Assembly: GCF_012726295.1 (NCBI RefSeq)
Contig: NZ_JABAOB010000001.1
Location: forward strand, 372,001 to 436,000
Direction: 5' to 3'
Origin: Chitinophaga sp. Ak27
GTDB lineage: Bacteria; Bacteroidota; Bacteroidia; Chitinophagales; Chitinophagaceae
DNA: 64,000 nt
Both the position numbers and the translations under genes were made by a program. The stretch's first letter is position 1. Each line of letters opens with the position of its first letter. Below, in pieces: positions 54,835 to 63,998 of this stretch. The notes under the pieces are model-generated. The model was not told the DNA's origin. It searched no databases and worked only from the letters and a program-made list of their open reading frames with translations.

Positions 54835-56010
54835 ATGAGAAGTGAAAACACTTTCGGCGTACGCTTTGCGCTACGCCAAAACAAGAACAAAAGAAAAGAC
54901 TACTCAGTCTATGCAAGAATTGCCTGTAATAATTCTCCGGAGAGAGAACTTACAATCAAGGGCAGTTTTCAACTGGAAAATTGGGATGCAGAAAAAGGTG
55001 GCCCCTACCTTACCTCAAAGGAATTAAAGGAATTCGCCACTTACCTGGAAAAAGTAAAATCGAAATTAACAGCCATCTTCCAGGATCTTGAATTGAAAGA
55101 AGGTGTTCTCACCGCCGAGAATATCAAAAATTGCTACCTCGGCATTGGGCCAGACATCCAGAAAGTCACCATGCTCCAACTCTGCAAAATCGCTTATGAC
55201 AAGTTTAAAACAGAAATTAAGAAAGGAAGCATCAAGAACTATGGTGCTACAAATGGCTATGTAGAAAGGTACTGTCAATGGAAATACGCTGCGGGTGATA
55301 TCCCCCTTCGCCATCTTAATTTTAATTTTATTGATGGCTTATATACCTACATACTTCAAAATCCAATTAAGCCGAATGATCCTTGTAATAAGAATGGAGC
55401 CATGAAGCACATGGAGAGGGTTAAAAAGATGGTTAAATGGGCAGGAAAGAACGGCTGGTGTGAAAAGGACGCCCTTAGCGATTTTTCAGTCAATTTCAAA
55501 AGGAAGGAAACGGAATATCTAACCTGGGAGTAACTACGCATCGTTGAAGATGTAATCCTTGTTAATCCAATACATAAGCTCGTACGGGCAATTTTTGTTT
55601 TCTGTTGTTATACTGGTATGGCTCCAATAGATGTACAGACCCTCAAACCAGAGCAATTATCTACAGATATAAACGGAAACATCTGGATGACCTATACCAG
55701 GGTAAAAAGTGAAATCCCAGCATGGGTATCACTTTTAGAGAAGGCAAAGGAAATAATTCAAGAATACGGCCTTGAGGCAGGTGCATCGTATAGGGAAACA
55801 GTATTCCACTATGTGAGCAACAAGGTTTTAAATGATAACCTGAAGGTTATTGGGCTTATATGCGGATTTTCAGTGGAACTTCCCGACATACATTCGGCAC
55901 CACCTAACTGTCTACTATCCGGTCTACCACTCGAACAAGATGATCAGCCGATACCATCTCATTTAAATCAGGTGGAAACAACATTGCCTGATTTTGATAG
56001 GTCGGCTTAA
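54835..56010 (+). pseudogene. Decayed tyrosine integrase
   Basis: Residues 1-232 cover the arm-binding (FGVRFALRQNKNK) and core-binding (about 105-215) parts of a Bacteroidota tyrosine recombinase. A TAA at 55531-55533 falls within TWE-stop-LRIVED, where the family has T-x-E-E-L; a GAA to TAA change explains it. The same frame continues with VFCCYTGMAPIDVQTLK, in which the catalytic Arg of TGLR is Ala. Further on, RHTFGT is readable only in another frame near 55882 while the neighbouring LLSGLPLEQ and VETTL are in the first frame, so frameshifts have occurred. The nucleophile Tyr position reads Phe (TTLPDF). Not functional. Confidence 0.88.
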
Positions 56011-56109
56011 AAGATACTTTAAAACTTTTCCCTCTTGCCATTCCCAAATTTAACAAACAACTCGACGGGGAGAGCAATTTTTTAATAACACAACATCTTA
56101 ATAAAGAGC

Positions 56110-56165
56110 CTCCTTTTTCTCAAAAGAAAAGGAGCTGCCTCAAATTACTTTTGAGACAGCTCCTT
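56110..56165. terminator. Two overlapping, mutually exclusive hairpins
   Basis: Hairpin 1 pairs CTCCTTTTTCT with AGAAAAGGAG (about 56110-56134). Hairpin 2 pairs AAGGAGCTGCCTCAAA with TTTGAGACAGCTCCTT (56129-56165, one mismatch). They share the AAGGAG block, so only one can form at a time. They lie downstream of the GH38-like gene (minus) and the dead integrase (plus), probably a terminator region. Confidence 0.55.
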
Positions 56166-56266
56166 GCATATTACGAACACTCACGAATTACAGACTCAGA
56201 TTCATACATATCCGGATTACAAATCCCATAGCGACACCAATATTCTACAAAGAATGTACATATACG

Positions 56267-58954
56267 CTAATAAGCAAGCAGAAATGATGCTGGAGCATAT
56301 TTATTTAATTTGAAAGAAAACATGCCATTATTAACGTTAATTCGTTTGCCAGCTGACGTCCCATGCAAATCTATTGGTATTACAGCTTTTACACCACTGT
56401 CTTTCCCCAAATTTACCGTGCATTCCCCCGCGGCGCCAGCATCTTCCCATAAACGTAAAATTGTTCCTTCGCCATCAGGATTATCACCATATGCAGTAAC
56501 CAGCACTCCTTTTCTTGACAGCGCTAACCCGCTTTTACTGGCAGGCATATTTCCTGCTTCACCATCTGCCACTGCAGTTAATAAAGGTAAGCGGGCCTCC
56601 CAGGCGTTTTGTGACAGATTATCAGTAACACTTGAGCCTGGGTTTACCGGCCATACCCTCACCCTCTCACTCCATGAACCATCTTGCCATAGCCGGAAAT
56701 TCGTGTTCCACATGTTATTATAGAGATTAATAAATACGGAGGGTACTTTAGGGACATAATCCAGGGAGTATTTCCACAATCCCGGCTCGCCCATACTAAC
56801 TAATGGTGCATCTATAGGAGATAGGGCCATACCTGACTGATCCGGCTGCACAACAGCCACTCCTGTACTTACTGCCATAAGATGCCTGTTGGTGCCTGTA
56901 ACAATATCCTTTGCCGGATCTATAGCGCCCCCTAAACGACCAACAGTAAAGGAGGGTTGTTTAATACCAAACGGGAAGCAAAGCCATCCTCCCTCAGGTT
57001 GTTTATCTGCGGTTTTGTCATTCACAGCCCATTCAACATCAACATAAGCCTCATGGCGGGGGAAGGTAAAAGTCAGCGTATAGGACTTGGCATAACCTTC
57101 TGTTGCATCAGAAGTTAACGTTGCTATATCGGCAACAGCCGAATGAAGGACTGTAATTTTCCAATTCTTTGGGGTAAATGACCGATAGGGAATCTTATCC
57201 GCACCGGGCATTCCCGGCTTTCCAAAATCATTTAGCCCCCATCCGTCCTTTATACGACTATATGCACTGAACCATTGATTGACCTCATTAGCACTAAATC
57301 GCTCGTGGAGAAACTGCCCCAAAACATATTTTGAAGATTGATCGACCAACTCCCTGCCGGTAGACTTTTCAATTAAAGATGCAATACCACCCTTTGTTAA
57401 ATCAAAAACGACTTTAAAATATGGGGTACTGAAATCAGGATGCCCATCATTGGTAGCATCTCCACTTTTTAATTCATCAGGGGTGTAAGTTTTGTACCCG
57501 GATGGTGGTACATCCTTCACATAAACGTAACTACCCTTTTGAAAAGGGTTTTCTATCATGCCAGACCGCTTCCAGGGCAAAGGGTTATATACTACAAGTC
57601 GTTTCCCTCTTCTGTTTACTGATGTTGCCAGAAGACTCAACTCCTTATCCATCTCCCTGGTTACAATATCATTTGTATTGTGTATGTATTGACGTTTGAC
57701 ATCATAAGAATATAGCCATTTCCTTTTACTTCCGACCGCCGTGTTACGTGCATTACTGTTTTTCAGGGCTGCATAATTACCATTTTCAGGAAGGGGCTCT
57801 GCCGCCGCTTCTTCCATCCATTTCTTCCATTCATCACCGTAACTATACCGGGGACCAAACTCTGCGTTCATCCCCCAAGTATGCTCAGCATATAAGAGGC
57901 TTTGTTCATACGCTTTTGCTAGCTTTGCAGCGATAGACCCAACAGGTAGGCCCCATACCTTCATTTGGGTATGTAGCCCATCAAGTGTCGGTTCCATCGG
58001 GCGGATATTTCTCGCGATCTTTGTTTCCTCTGGATTCGTCTGCACCCCGTGAATCCATGTATCAGGACAATCTCCCTTGACAGTTGGCAGACTAGGATTC
58101 TCAGCCAATACAGCTTTCGCAAAATCATCCAGCGTTCCAAAATGAATGGTCACACCCGGGAATTCCTTCTTTGCATGGTCCAGCAATTCGCGGATCTCCT
58201 CTGGTGAAGGTGGACCATGATTATCTCCGGTCATCTGCATAGCGAGATAATTCTTACTTGGCCAGTTCGGAGTAGGCCGGATGTCAGAACCATACAACGC
58301 GGTATAATTACATAAGACTTTCGACCCATCGGGCCCCTCCCACCAAAACAGTTCAGGGAATCTGGGATACTGGCTGGCGGGATTACATCCCAATTGCAAA
58401 AATTGGATACCTGCATGTTTTAACAACGTGGGAAGTATCCAGGAATGACTTGGCACATCTGTCATTTTCGCACTAATAGGCAGGGGTAGTCCATATTTTC
58501 TTGCAACATCGGAGGAATAGGTTAGCCCCCGTACCAGGTCTTCATAGTCCAGCGACTCCGTTTGTACGGTAAATGGCAGGCCATGTACGGCTATCGCACC
58601 TGATTTAATGGCTTTTTCAATTCTTGTCTTTCGTTCAGGGGTTTGCAAAGGCCCTAATATCTGTGCCTGTAGCGGCCATCCCGATACCGTCCATGCAAAA
58701 TGCATTTCTTTGGGTAGTGATTCGCTACCCTCAATTGTTTTCAGCGCATTATCCATCATCTCTTCCCGGTAGCGCCTAAATACATTCTCCGGTAAATCCG
58801 TAAACCCAAGATCAAAATGAGTTTTAAATACAACCCAGATATCAGTCACCTTTGAATTAGCCCGTTTGGGGTCCTTTAGACCCTGGCCAAATGCTGCAGG
58901 CACAAAAAATAGGAAAACGATCAATAAGGCTTTTACATCTTTTTTCACTTTCAA
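56267..58954 (-). CDS. Secreted GH38-like (DUF5054) putative glycosidase
   Basis: 895 residues. Signal peptide VKKDVKALLIVFLFFVPAAFGQ. No ATG is available: a TGA lies just upstream, so translation starts at TTG (58954) or GTG (58948). The N-terminal domain begins WVVFKTHFDLGFTDLP like the HxDxGW strand of alpha-mannosidase family 38, with D in HFDLG as candidate metal ligand, and HFAWTVSGWP follows. Later parts resemble the beta-sandwich of such enzymes (from about 455). Expected to act on mannose or related sugars in the periplasm or outside; proof of catalysis is lacking. Last gene of the operon (53-base gap from uxuA). Confidence 0.72.
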   Translation of the reverse strand: MKVKKDVKALLIVFLFFVPAAFGQGLKDPKRANSKVTDIWVVFKTHFDLGFTDLPENVFRRYREEMMDNALKTIEGSESLPKEMHFAWTVSGWPLQAQILGPLQTPERKTRIEKAIKSGAIAVHGLPFTVQTESLDYEDLVRGLTYSSDVARKYGLPLPISAKMTDVPSHSWILPTLLKHAGIQFLQLGCNPASQYPRFPELFWWEGPDGSKVLCNYTALYGSDIRPTPNWPSKNYLAMQMTGDNHGPPSPEEIRELLDHAKKEFPGVTIHFGTLDDFAKAVLAENPSLPTVKGDCPDTWIHGVQTNPEETKIARNIRPMEPTLDGLHTQMKVWGLPVGSIAAKLAKAYEQSLLYAEHTWGMNAEFGPRYSYGDEWKKWMEEAAAEPLPENGNYAALKNSNARNTAVGSKRKWLYSYDVKRQYIHNTNDIVTREMDKELSLLATSVNRRGKRLVVYNPLPWKRSGMIENPFQKGSYVYVKDVPPSGYKTYTPDELKSGDATNDGHPDFSTPYFKVVFDLTKGGIASLIEKSTGRELVDQSSKYVLGQFLHERFSANEVNQWFSAYSRIKDGWGLNDFGKPGMPGADKIPYRSFTPKNWKITVLHSAVADIATLTSDATEGYAKSYTLTFTFPRHEAYVDVEWAVNDKTADKQPEGGWLCFPFGIKQPSFTVGRLGGAIDPAKDIVTGTNRHLMAVSTGVAVVQPDQSGMALSPIDAPLVSMGEPGLWKYSLDYVPKVPSVFINLYNNMWNTNFRLWQDGSWSERVRVWPVNPGSSVTDNLSQNAWEARLPLLTAVADGEAGNMPASKSGLALSRKGVLVTAYGDNPDGEGTILRLWEDAGAAGECTVNLGKDSGVKAVIPIDLHGTSAGKRINVNNGMFSFKLNKYAPASFLLAY

Positions 58955-59007
58955 ATTGAATTTGAATCAAACAATAATTTTAGTCAGCGATCACTTCTCC
59001 ACTCTTG

Positions 59008-60063
59008 CTAAATCAAACTCAACGCTGCTTTCATATAACCCAATGTATAAGCCATACCTGCATACCATGGGGCGTCGCAGCTCATTTGAGGAGTATGGTC
59101 GGGAATAAATACCCCGTCAAACTTCCTCTCTTTCAATATTCTCAAAATCCGTATTAAATCAATGTCCCCTTCATCTACAAACACTTCTTTATAATGGGGT
59201 ACTTTGCCTTTCACATTCCTGAAATGTACATAGGCAATATTTGACGCGTATTGCTCCGTAGCCTCATAAACATCTCCTTCGGTCATTTCTGCTATAGAGC
59301 CAAGACAAAACTCCAGCATATTGTTCCTGCTGGGTTTAATATCCAGTAATTTCTGATACAGTTGAGGTTGATATACCAACCGGGGGGTCTTTCTGACAAA
59401 CGGCATTGGCGGATCGTCGGGATGCGCTGCGAGCTTCACCCCGGCTTGTTCTGCCACAGGAACCAATTCATTTAAAAACCAGGCAAGCCTTTCCCATAGC
59501 TGCTCGTGCGTAATTTCAGGAATAAATCCAGCCGGGGCATTGTTGTCGTACACCATATTCCAAACCATACCATTCGGAATAGGTCTCTGGTCTACACCAT
59601 CCATACCAACGGAGCGTGCCCCACCGCGGGCAAAATTGCCGGTAATACGGCTGCTTACGCCGGCAAGACTGAAATTATATCCAAATACCGGGATTCCTGC
59701 TTCGCCAACATTGCGGATGATCTGTTTCAGTTTTTCAATCTGCGTTTCTTTTTGGGGACCATCCAGTAATATATCGTGCCAATGCGCAGGGTCAAAGTTT
59801 TCAATAGCCTCCAGTTCTAAACCAGCTTCATTAATTTCCTTCTTCAATTGCACCAGTTCTTCCACCGTCCATATTTTTCCGGGGTCTCCGGCAAAGCCCC
59901 AGCCGAAGCCGTCCCCGATGGGCTGATCATTTTTATTTTCCTGGTTCACCTGGTTGAAATAATCTACCAGGTGCACTACAAGATGCGTGCAACCACATTG
60001 CCTTGCAAAATCATAATGCTGCCTGTTGAGCATGTGACGATAAAGCCCCAAACCTAATTTCAT
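59008..60063 (-). CDS. uxuA: Mannonate dehydratase (UxuA family)
   Basis: 351 residues, TIM-barrel. LGLYRHMLN at the start, FDPAHWHDI (about 104-112), the metal-site residues in the HPDDPP segment (about 216-221), VYVHFRNVKG-like AYVHFRNVKG (about 287-296) and FIPDHTP (about 324-330) are typical. It dehydrates D-mannonate to 2-keto-3-deoxy-D-gluconate in hexuronate use. In this operon it probably acts after the SDR dehydrogenase. Family length is usually a little longer (about 390), but motifs are complete. Confidence 0.88.
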   Translation of the reverse strand: MKLGLGLYRHMLNRQHYDFARQCGCTHLVVHLVDYFNQVNQENKNDQPIGDGFGWGFAGDPGKIWTVEELVQLKKEINEAGLELEAIENFDPAHWHDILLDGPQKETQIEKLKQIIRNVGEAGIPVFGYNFSLAGVSSRITGNFARGGARSVGMDGVDQRPIPNGMVWNMVYDNNAPAGFIPEITHEQLWERLAWFLNELVPVAEQAGVKLAAHPDDPPMPFVRKTPRLVYQPQLYQKLLDIKPSRNNMLEFCLGSIAEMTEGDVYEATEQYASNIAYVHFRNVKGKVPHYKEVFVDEGDIDLIRILRILKERKFDGVFIPDHTPQMSCDAPWYAGMAYTLGYMKAALSLI

Positions 60064-60083
60064 CTATATTAAATTTTACGTAT

Positions 60084-60749
60084 TTACAAGATGCCATATT
60101 TCTTGAACGCATCTGTGCTGCTCATTCCATTTTCGATTTCCTTACGGACAACTTTCTCTCCCCTGGCTTTGTCAAGCGCTTTAATAATTACTTCCTCCTC
60201 ATATTTTTTGGGGATCACTAAAACGCCATCCAAATCGCCGAATACCAGGTCTCCAGGTTCTATCCACACATCACCCACCTGTATGTCGCAACGGAAGTCG
60301 GCCACCTGCGTACGCACCGAAGAATCCTGGCCATACCTCCCGCGGCTGAATACCGGCCAATTTTGCGCAACTACCTGGTGGGTATCCCGGTGAAATCCAT
60401 TGATTACCGCGCCGACAGCTCCTCTTACCCGCGCTGTTGCTGTAAGCAGCTCTCCCCAATATGCACAGCGCATTTCCCCACCACTAGCTATGTACACTTC
60501 ACCCTGCTGCAATTGATCAAGCGCCTCCGTTAACAGGCCAAACGGCTTTTTTTGCGGGCCATATACATCTATCATCAATACCGGCATTGCTCTTCCTACT
60601 ATCACATCAGATGTATGCATAGGTTGGATAGGATGAGGAAGGAACTGGTGATAGCACCCAAATCCATCCAATATATCCCCTACAACCGGGGTATATAGCT
60701 CTTTTTTAAAGAGATCAAAAAGCTCTGCGTCGTTCGCCCACGATTTCAT
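60084..60749 (-). CDS. RraA-like/HMG aldolase family protein
   Basis: 221 residues. The signature is the G-x(20)-R-D region: [13 protein letters not shown] (about 114-126) supplies the substrate Arg and metal Asp, and [15 protein letters not shown] (about 171-185) the following strand. Most sequences named RraA in such contexts are class II aldolases that cleave 4-hydroxy-4-methyl-2-oxoglutarate or related 4-hydroxy-2-oxo acids, or dehydratase-like enzymes, and not RNase E inhibitors. Inferred role: cleavage or decarboxylation of a keto-acid intermediate. Starts 10 bases after the cupin gene. Confidence 0.82.
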   Translation of the reverse strand: MKSWANDAELFDLFKKELYTPVVGDILDGFGCYHQFLPHPIQPMHTSDVIVGRAMPVLMIDVYGPQKKPFGLLTEALDQLQQGEVYIASGGEMRCAYWGELLTATARVRGAVGAVINGFHRDTHQVVAQNWPVFSRGRYGQDSSVRTQVADFRCDIQVGDVWIEPGDLVFGDLDGVLVIPKKYEEEVIIKALDKARGEKVVRKEIENGMSSTDAFKKYGIL

Positions 60750-60759
60750 ATGTTTTTTT

Positions 60760-61188
60760 TTACATGCTTTGATTTAAAGTATCCTGTATTTGCTTGCTTA
60801 ATTCAGATTTTTCCTGCGGAGATAATGGCTTATATACAAAATCGCCAAGATGAGTATTGCTCCTTTCTACGATAATCACTTCAGCGTCTCTCTTCATGGC
60901 TATGTTATGCCACATATTTACAGGGATGTTGTAGGTAACACCAGGCTTCATATCAATACATTGAAATATGAAACCAGTTGTTTGTTCCTTTGCGGCAATA
61001 AGTACTGCCGTACCTCTCAACAGTATAAACACTTCATCCGTTTGCCCGTGTTTATCCATTTTTTCGATACCGGAAATATCCTGCTCAGGCATATAGTTCA
61101 ATTGCGCTACCTGCCAGGTATCTTTTATAAAGAACGGGTTATAGCCTTCCCCGGAATGCGTGTAAACCTCTATTAATGATGGATTCAT
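60760..61188 (-). CDS. Cupin-domain protein
   Basis: 142 residues, single cupin. [15 protein letters not shown] (about 51-65) is cupin motif 1 and [10 protein letters not shown] (about 91-100) motif 2; only some of the usual metal ligands (H48 region, E52, H96) are present. Similar single-domain cupins in sugar operons are isomerases, epimerases or sensors. No name can be given. It is tightly linked (10-11 base gaps) to the RraA-like and SDR genes. Confidence 0.7.
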   Translation of the reverse strand: MNPSLIEVYTHSGEGYNPFFIKDTWQVAQLNYMPEQDISGIEKMDKHGQTDEVFILLRGTAVLIAAKEQTTGFIFQCIDMKPGVTYNIPVNMWHNIAMKRDAEVIIVERSNTHLGDFVYKPLSPQEKSELSKQIQDTLNQSM

Positions 61189-61199
61189 TTGTTTTATAG

Positions 61200-61988
61200 T
61201 TAAGGGCGTGGATCGTAAGGAATAGTGCTTTCTTTATAGGCGCCATCGATATATATTTCTGTTGCTGTAAGGTACGCTGCCATATCGCTGGCAAGGAACG
61301 CACAGGTCCAGGCCACATCATCAACAACGCCAAGCCTTCCCGACGGAATCCATTTATTGAATTTCTCCCTGCCAAATTTTTCTATTTCCGATTTATTCAT
61401 TTCCGTCTCAATGGCGCCGGGGGCAACAGTTACTACCCGGATATTGTTTTCGGCAAGTTCCAATGCCAGGCATTTGGTCATCATATTCATCCCTGCTTTG
61501 GAAGCACAGTAATGCACCAACCCCTTCCTTGGTACCTTATCATGAATAGAGGAAATGTTGATGATGACGCCGCTGTTTTGTTTCACCATTCTTTTCCCTG
61601 CCTCCTGGGCGCAAATAAATGCGCCTTTCAGGTTTACATTAAAGATTAAATCCCACTCCTCTAAGCTCAGGTTAATGGCATGCCCGATGGTTTCACAGCC
61701 TGCATTATTCACCAATATGTCTATTTTACCGAGGCTGTTATCCATGAATTCAAACAGCTGTATAACGGCCTTTTGGTCAGCGACATCAGCTTGAAATGCA
61801 AGTGCCTTAATGCCATATGCCTGTTGAAGATCGGCTGCTAATATTTCGGCACGCTGTTTATTGTCGAGATAATTAATAATTATATTAGCTCCACAGGAGG
61901 CCATCGCCCGGCATATAGCAGCCCCAATCCCCTGGCTTCCCCCGGTAACTAACACATTTTTGTTTTTCAAATCGATGGAATTTTCCAT
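61200..61988 (-). CDS. SDR-family dehydrogenase
   Basis: 262 residues, classical SDR. TGGSQGIG (about 15-22), NNAG (about 92-95), active Ser in INISSIHD, YCASK (Tyr and Lys, about 159-163) and a C-terminal strand with YIDGAY. Acts on a sugar or sugar acid with NAD(P); within this operon fructuronate/mannonate or 2-keto-3-deoxygluconate oxidoreductase activity is likely, but the family is too promiscuous to be sure. Confidence 0.9.
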   Translation of the reverse strand: MENSIDLKNKNVLVTGGSQGIGAAICRAMASCGANIIINYLDNKQRAEILAADLQQAYGIKALAFQADVADQKAVIQLFEFMDNSLGKIDILVNNAGCETIGHAINLSLEEWDLIFNVNLKGAFICAQEAGKRMVKQNSGVIINISSIHDKVPRKGLVHYCASKAGMNMMTKCLALELAENNIRVVTVAPGAIETEMNKSEIEKFGREKFNKWIPSGRLGVVDDVAWTCAFLASDMAAYLTATEIYIDGAYKESTIPYDPRP

Positions 61989-61999
61989 AACATGTCAAT

Positions 62000-63178
62000 T
62001 TAGACTTCTTTAATGGCCAACATCCTGGGATAGTTGGATAGGATTTCAAATCCATCCTTTGTGATTAGTATATTATCTTCAATCCTGGCTCCACAGCCGA
62101 TTGCTTCACCATAAATTCCGGGTTCAACCGTTAACAGCATCCCTTCTCTCAGCACGCCTGCTGATCCGGGCGAAAGCGATGGACCAATATCGTGATACCT
62201 GAAACCCACATGATGGCCCAGTGCATGATTAAAACAGGCGCCTAATCCTGCATCTTCGATATGCTGCCGTGCAGCAGCATCAATATCGGCCATCAACACA
62301 CCGGGTTTCATCATCGCTATCGCTTTCTGTTGCGCTTCAAGTACGGTATTGAAAATCTTGTTTTGTTGTTCGGATATTTCGCTTGTTTGACCAGTACGTG
62401 TAATATCTGCCCAATACCCGTTTACGCAAATCGCCATTTCCAGCATGACCATTTCCCCCTGTTGTAACTTTTTCCCGGTCGATCGGTTATACTTTCCGCC
62501 TGCTATCGCATTTCTTCCAGATAAAATCATGGGCCAGGCCTTTGAAAAATGTATCCCCTCACTACCGGTCATGCTCTGCACAGCGTATTCAATCAAACCG
62601 GCCAGCGCTGCTTCAGAAATACCCGGCCTTAAATTCTCATAAAATGTTTCGACCGCAATCGCAGCAATCTTATGTGTACGACGGAGACATTGAACGTCTG
62701 CTTCAGTTTTGTATGCGTAAAGATCAAGAAGCGCCTGCGTTGCATCATTAAACCCACCTGCTGTCAAAGCAGAAAGTCTGTCGATCAGGTCAGCAGGCAA
62801 AGGAGGCTGCTCCCCCGACATCATACAAGGCGCCGTTCCTCCAATATTTTTTATAAATGAAACTGGAAGACGTTGAACATTTTTTTTGACCAGCATTGCT
62901 TTTATCATGTTGATTAAAATCTCCCAGGGATCTGCGCAGTCCATTAGCCCCCAGGGATATTTTTCTACCTTCATGTCCTTTGGTAAAATATCTTCCGGCT
63001 CCAGCTCAGGTACGAATAGTACCGGCGCGTCATCTTCCGTATACACCAAAAACGAGAGCCCCCATAAAGGAAAATAGCCGCAGGTGATCACCAGCTCGTC
63101 CGGTCGCCAGAAAACCAGTGCGCCCAGATCGTGCTGACGGATAATATTTTTAAGCATTTGCTCCCGCTGTAAATTCAT
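62000..63178 (-). CDS. M24-fold hydrolase (Xaa-Pro peptidase/creatinase family), altered metal ligand
   Basis: About 392 residues from the ATG at 63178 (MNLQREQMLKN); a longer frame would overlap the upstream transporter gene. N-terminal creatinase-like domain (about 1-150) and pita-bread domain with GHHVGFRYHD, TVEPGIYG and GARIEDNILI. The first metal Asp is replaced: the usual D in the I-D-x-G position is E247 (VMLEMAI), while D258 in ADITRT is kept. Such substitution occurs in M24 proteins that are not peptidases (for example creatinase- and ectoine-hydrolase-like ones). It may hydrolyse a C-N bond in an amide or amino-sugar acid. Seven bases after the porter. Confidence 0.82.
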   Translation of the reverse strand: MNLQREQMLKNIIRQHDLGALVFWRPDELVITCGYFPLWGLSFLVYTEDDAPVLFVPELEPEDILPKDMKVEKYPWGLMDCADPWEILINMIKAMLVKKNVQRLPVSFIKNIGGTAPCMMSGEQPPLPADLIDRLSALTAGGFNDATQALLDLYAYKTEADVQCLRRTHKIAAIAVETFYENLRPGISEAALAGLIEYAVQSMTGSEGIHFSKAWPMILSGRNAIAGGKYNRSTGKKLQQGEMVMLEMAICVNGYWADITRTGQTSEISEQQNKIFNTVLEAQQKAIAMMKPGVLMADIDAAARQHIEDAGLGACFNHALGHHVGFRYHDIGPSLSPGSAGVLREGMLLTVEPGIYGEAIGCGARIEDNILITKDGFEILSNYPRMLAIKEV

Positions 63179-63185
63179 AGCGTTT

Positions 63186-63998
63186 TTACTTTTTCCAGAA
63201 ATGTTCAATTGCTTCCAATGATTTGCCTTTTGTTTCCGGAACAAGCTTCCTGACAAAATAAGCTGCTGGCAACATCACGAATGCATATAATAAAAAAACG
63301 TACCCTATTCCAATCGTTTCACGCAAAATTGGATACGTCTGTGTTACAAATGTAGAGCCCAGGAATAACGAAAGTGTGGCTACCGACATAGCCCTCCCTC
63401 TTATTTTTGTGGGGTAAATTTCGGAGATCACCACCCACACCCCGGGTCCCAGTGTGGAAGCAAATACAGCTATATAGTAGATAAATGAACCCAGTAAAAA
63501 GTGGCCGGTAGTATTTCCCTTAATGAACGCGATACCGATCAGGAACAACGCAAGGCCAAGGCCGGCAAACCCCCAGATCAATACCGGCTTTCTTCCCCAT
63601 TTATCAATTTTCCAAATCGCCACAAACGTAAATATCATATTAAAGAAACCTATAACTGTAGCGCTTCCCATGGCTGATCCGGCTTGTCCACCAGCTTGTT
63701 CAAAAATTGCGGGAGCGTAATACATGACCGTCGTAATGCCGGAGAGCTGGCTTAAAAAGGGCAGGGATATTCCAATAATGAGGGCCAGGCGGATTCCCGG
63801 GGCCAGCAACTGCCCGAAGCTTCCCGACTCTTCAGCGATACTCATTTCAATGACATTTAACTCCGCTGTTGCCATTTCCTTGCCATTAATACGTTCAAGC
63901 ACTCTTTCCGCTTCCGTTACATGGCCTTCCTTCACCAACCATCTGGGGCTTTCCGGCACAAAAAGCAGGAAGATGAAAAAGAATAACGCCGGAATCAT
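63186..63998 (-). CDS. MFS sugar porter, C-terminal part (cut by window edge)
   Basis: About 270 residues are visible; the frame continues beyond the window, and the first in-window Met is internal. PESPRWL (about residues 14-20) is the conserved loop after helix 6; the second half has helices 7-12 with the GRKPV repeat and PETKGKSLE at the C-terminus, diagnostic of the sugar porter family. It imports a hexose, pentose or sugar acid with H+. First visible gene of the operon. Confidence 0.9.
   Translation of the reverse strand: MIPALFFFIFLLFVPESPRWLVKEGHVTEAERVLERINGKEMATAELNVIEMSIAEESGSFGQLLAPGIRLALIIGISLPFLSQLSGITTVMYYAPAIFEQAGGQAGSAMGSATVIGFFNMIFTFVAIWKIDKWGRKPVLIWGFAGLGLALFLIGIAFIKGNTTGHFLLGSFIYYIAVFASTLGPGVWVVISEIYPTKIRGRAMSVATLSLFLGSTFVTQTYPILRETIGIGYVFLLYAFVMLPAAYFVRKLVPETKGKSLEAIEHFWKK

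Larger units (their letters stand above)
42588..56010. mobile_element. Integrative mobilizable island beside tRNA-Pro
   Basis: A block of about 13 kb that is visibly richer in A+T than both flanks and carries a large serine recombinase at the tRNA edge, mobilization genes (primase-like, MobC, relaxase), an oriT candidate, typical cargo, and a decayed tyrosine integrase at the other side. No type IV secretion genes are present, so it would need a helper conjugation system. The right boundary is uncertain (between about 54,430 and 56,266): I found no clear direct repeat of the tRNA-side sequence there. It may be composite, with the integrase remnant left from another insertion. Confidence 0.75.

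Noticed and set aside
55531..55533. Reading the in-frame TAA in the integrase as recoding
   Set aside because: Loss of catalytic Arg and Tyr and further frameshifts show ordinary decay.
42584..56266. Search for a direct repeat of the tRNA 3' end marking the right attachment site
   Set aside because: I found no convincing copy; large serine recombinases use very short cores, so absence is not informative, and no site is claimed.
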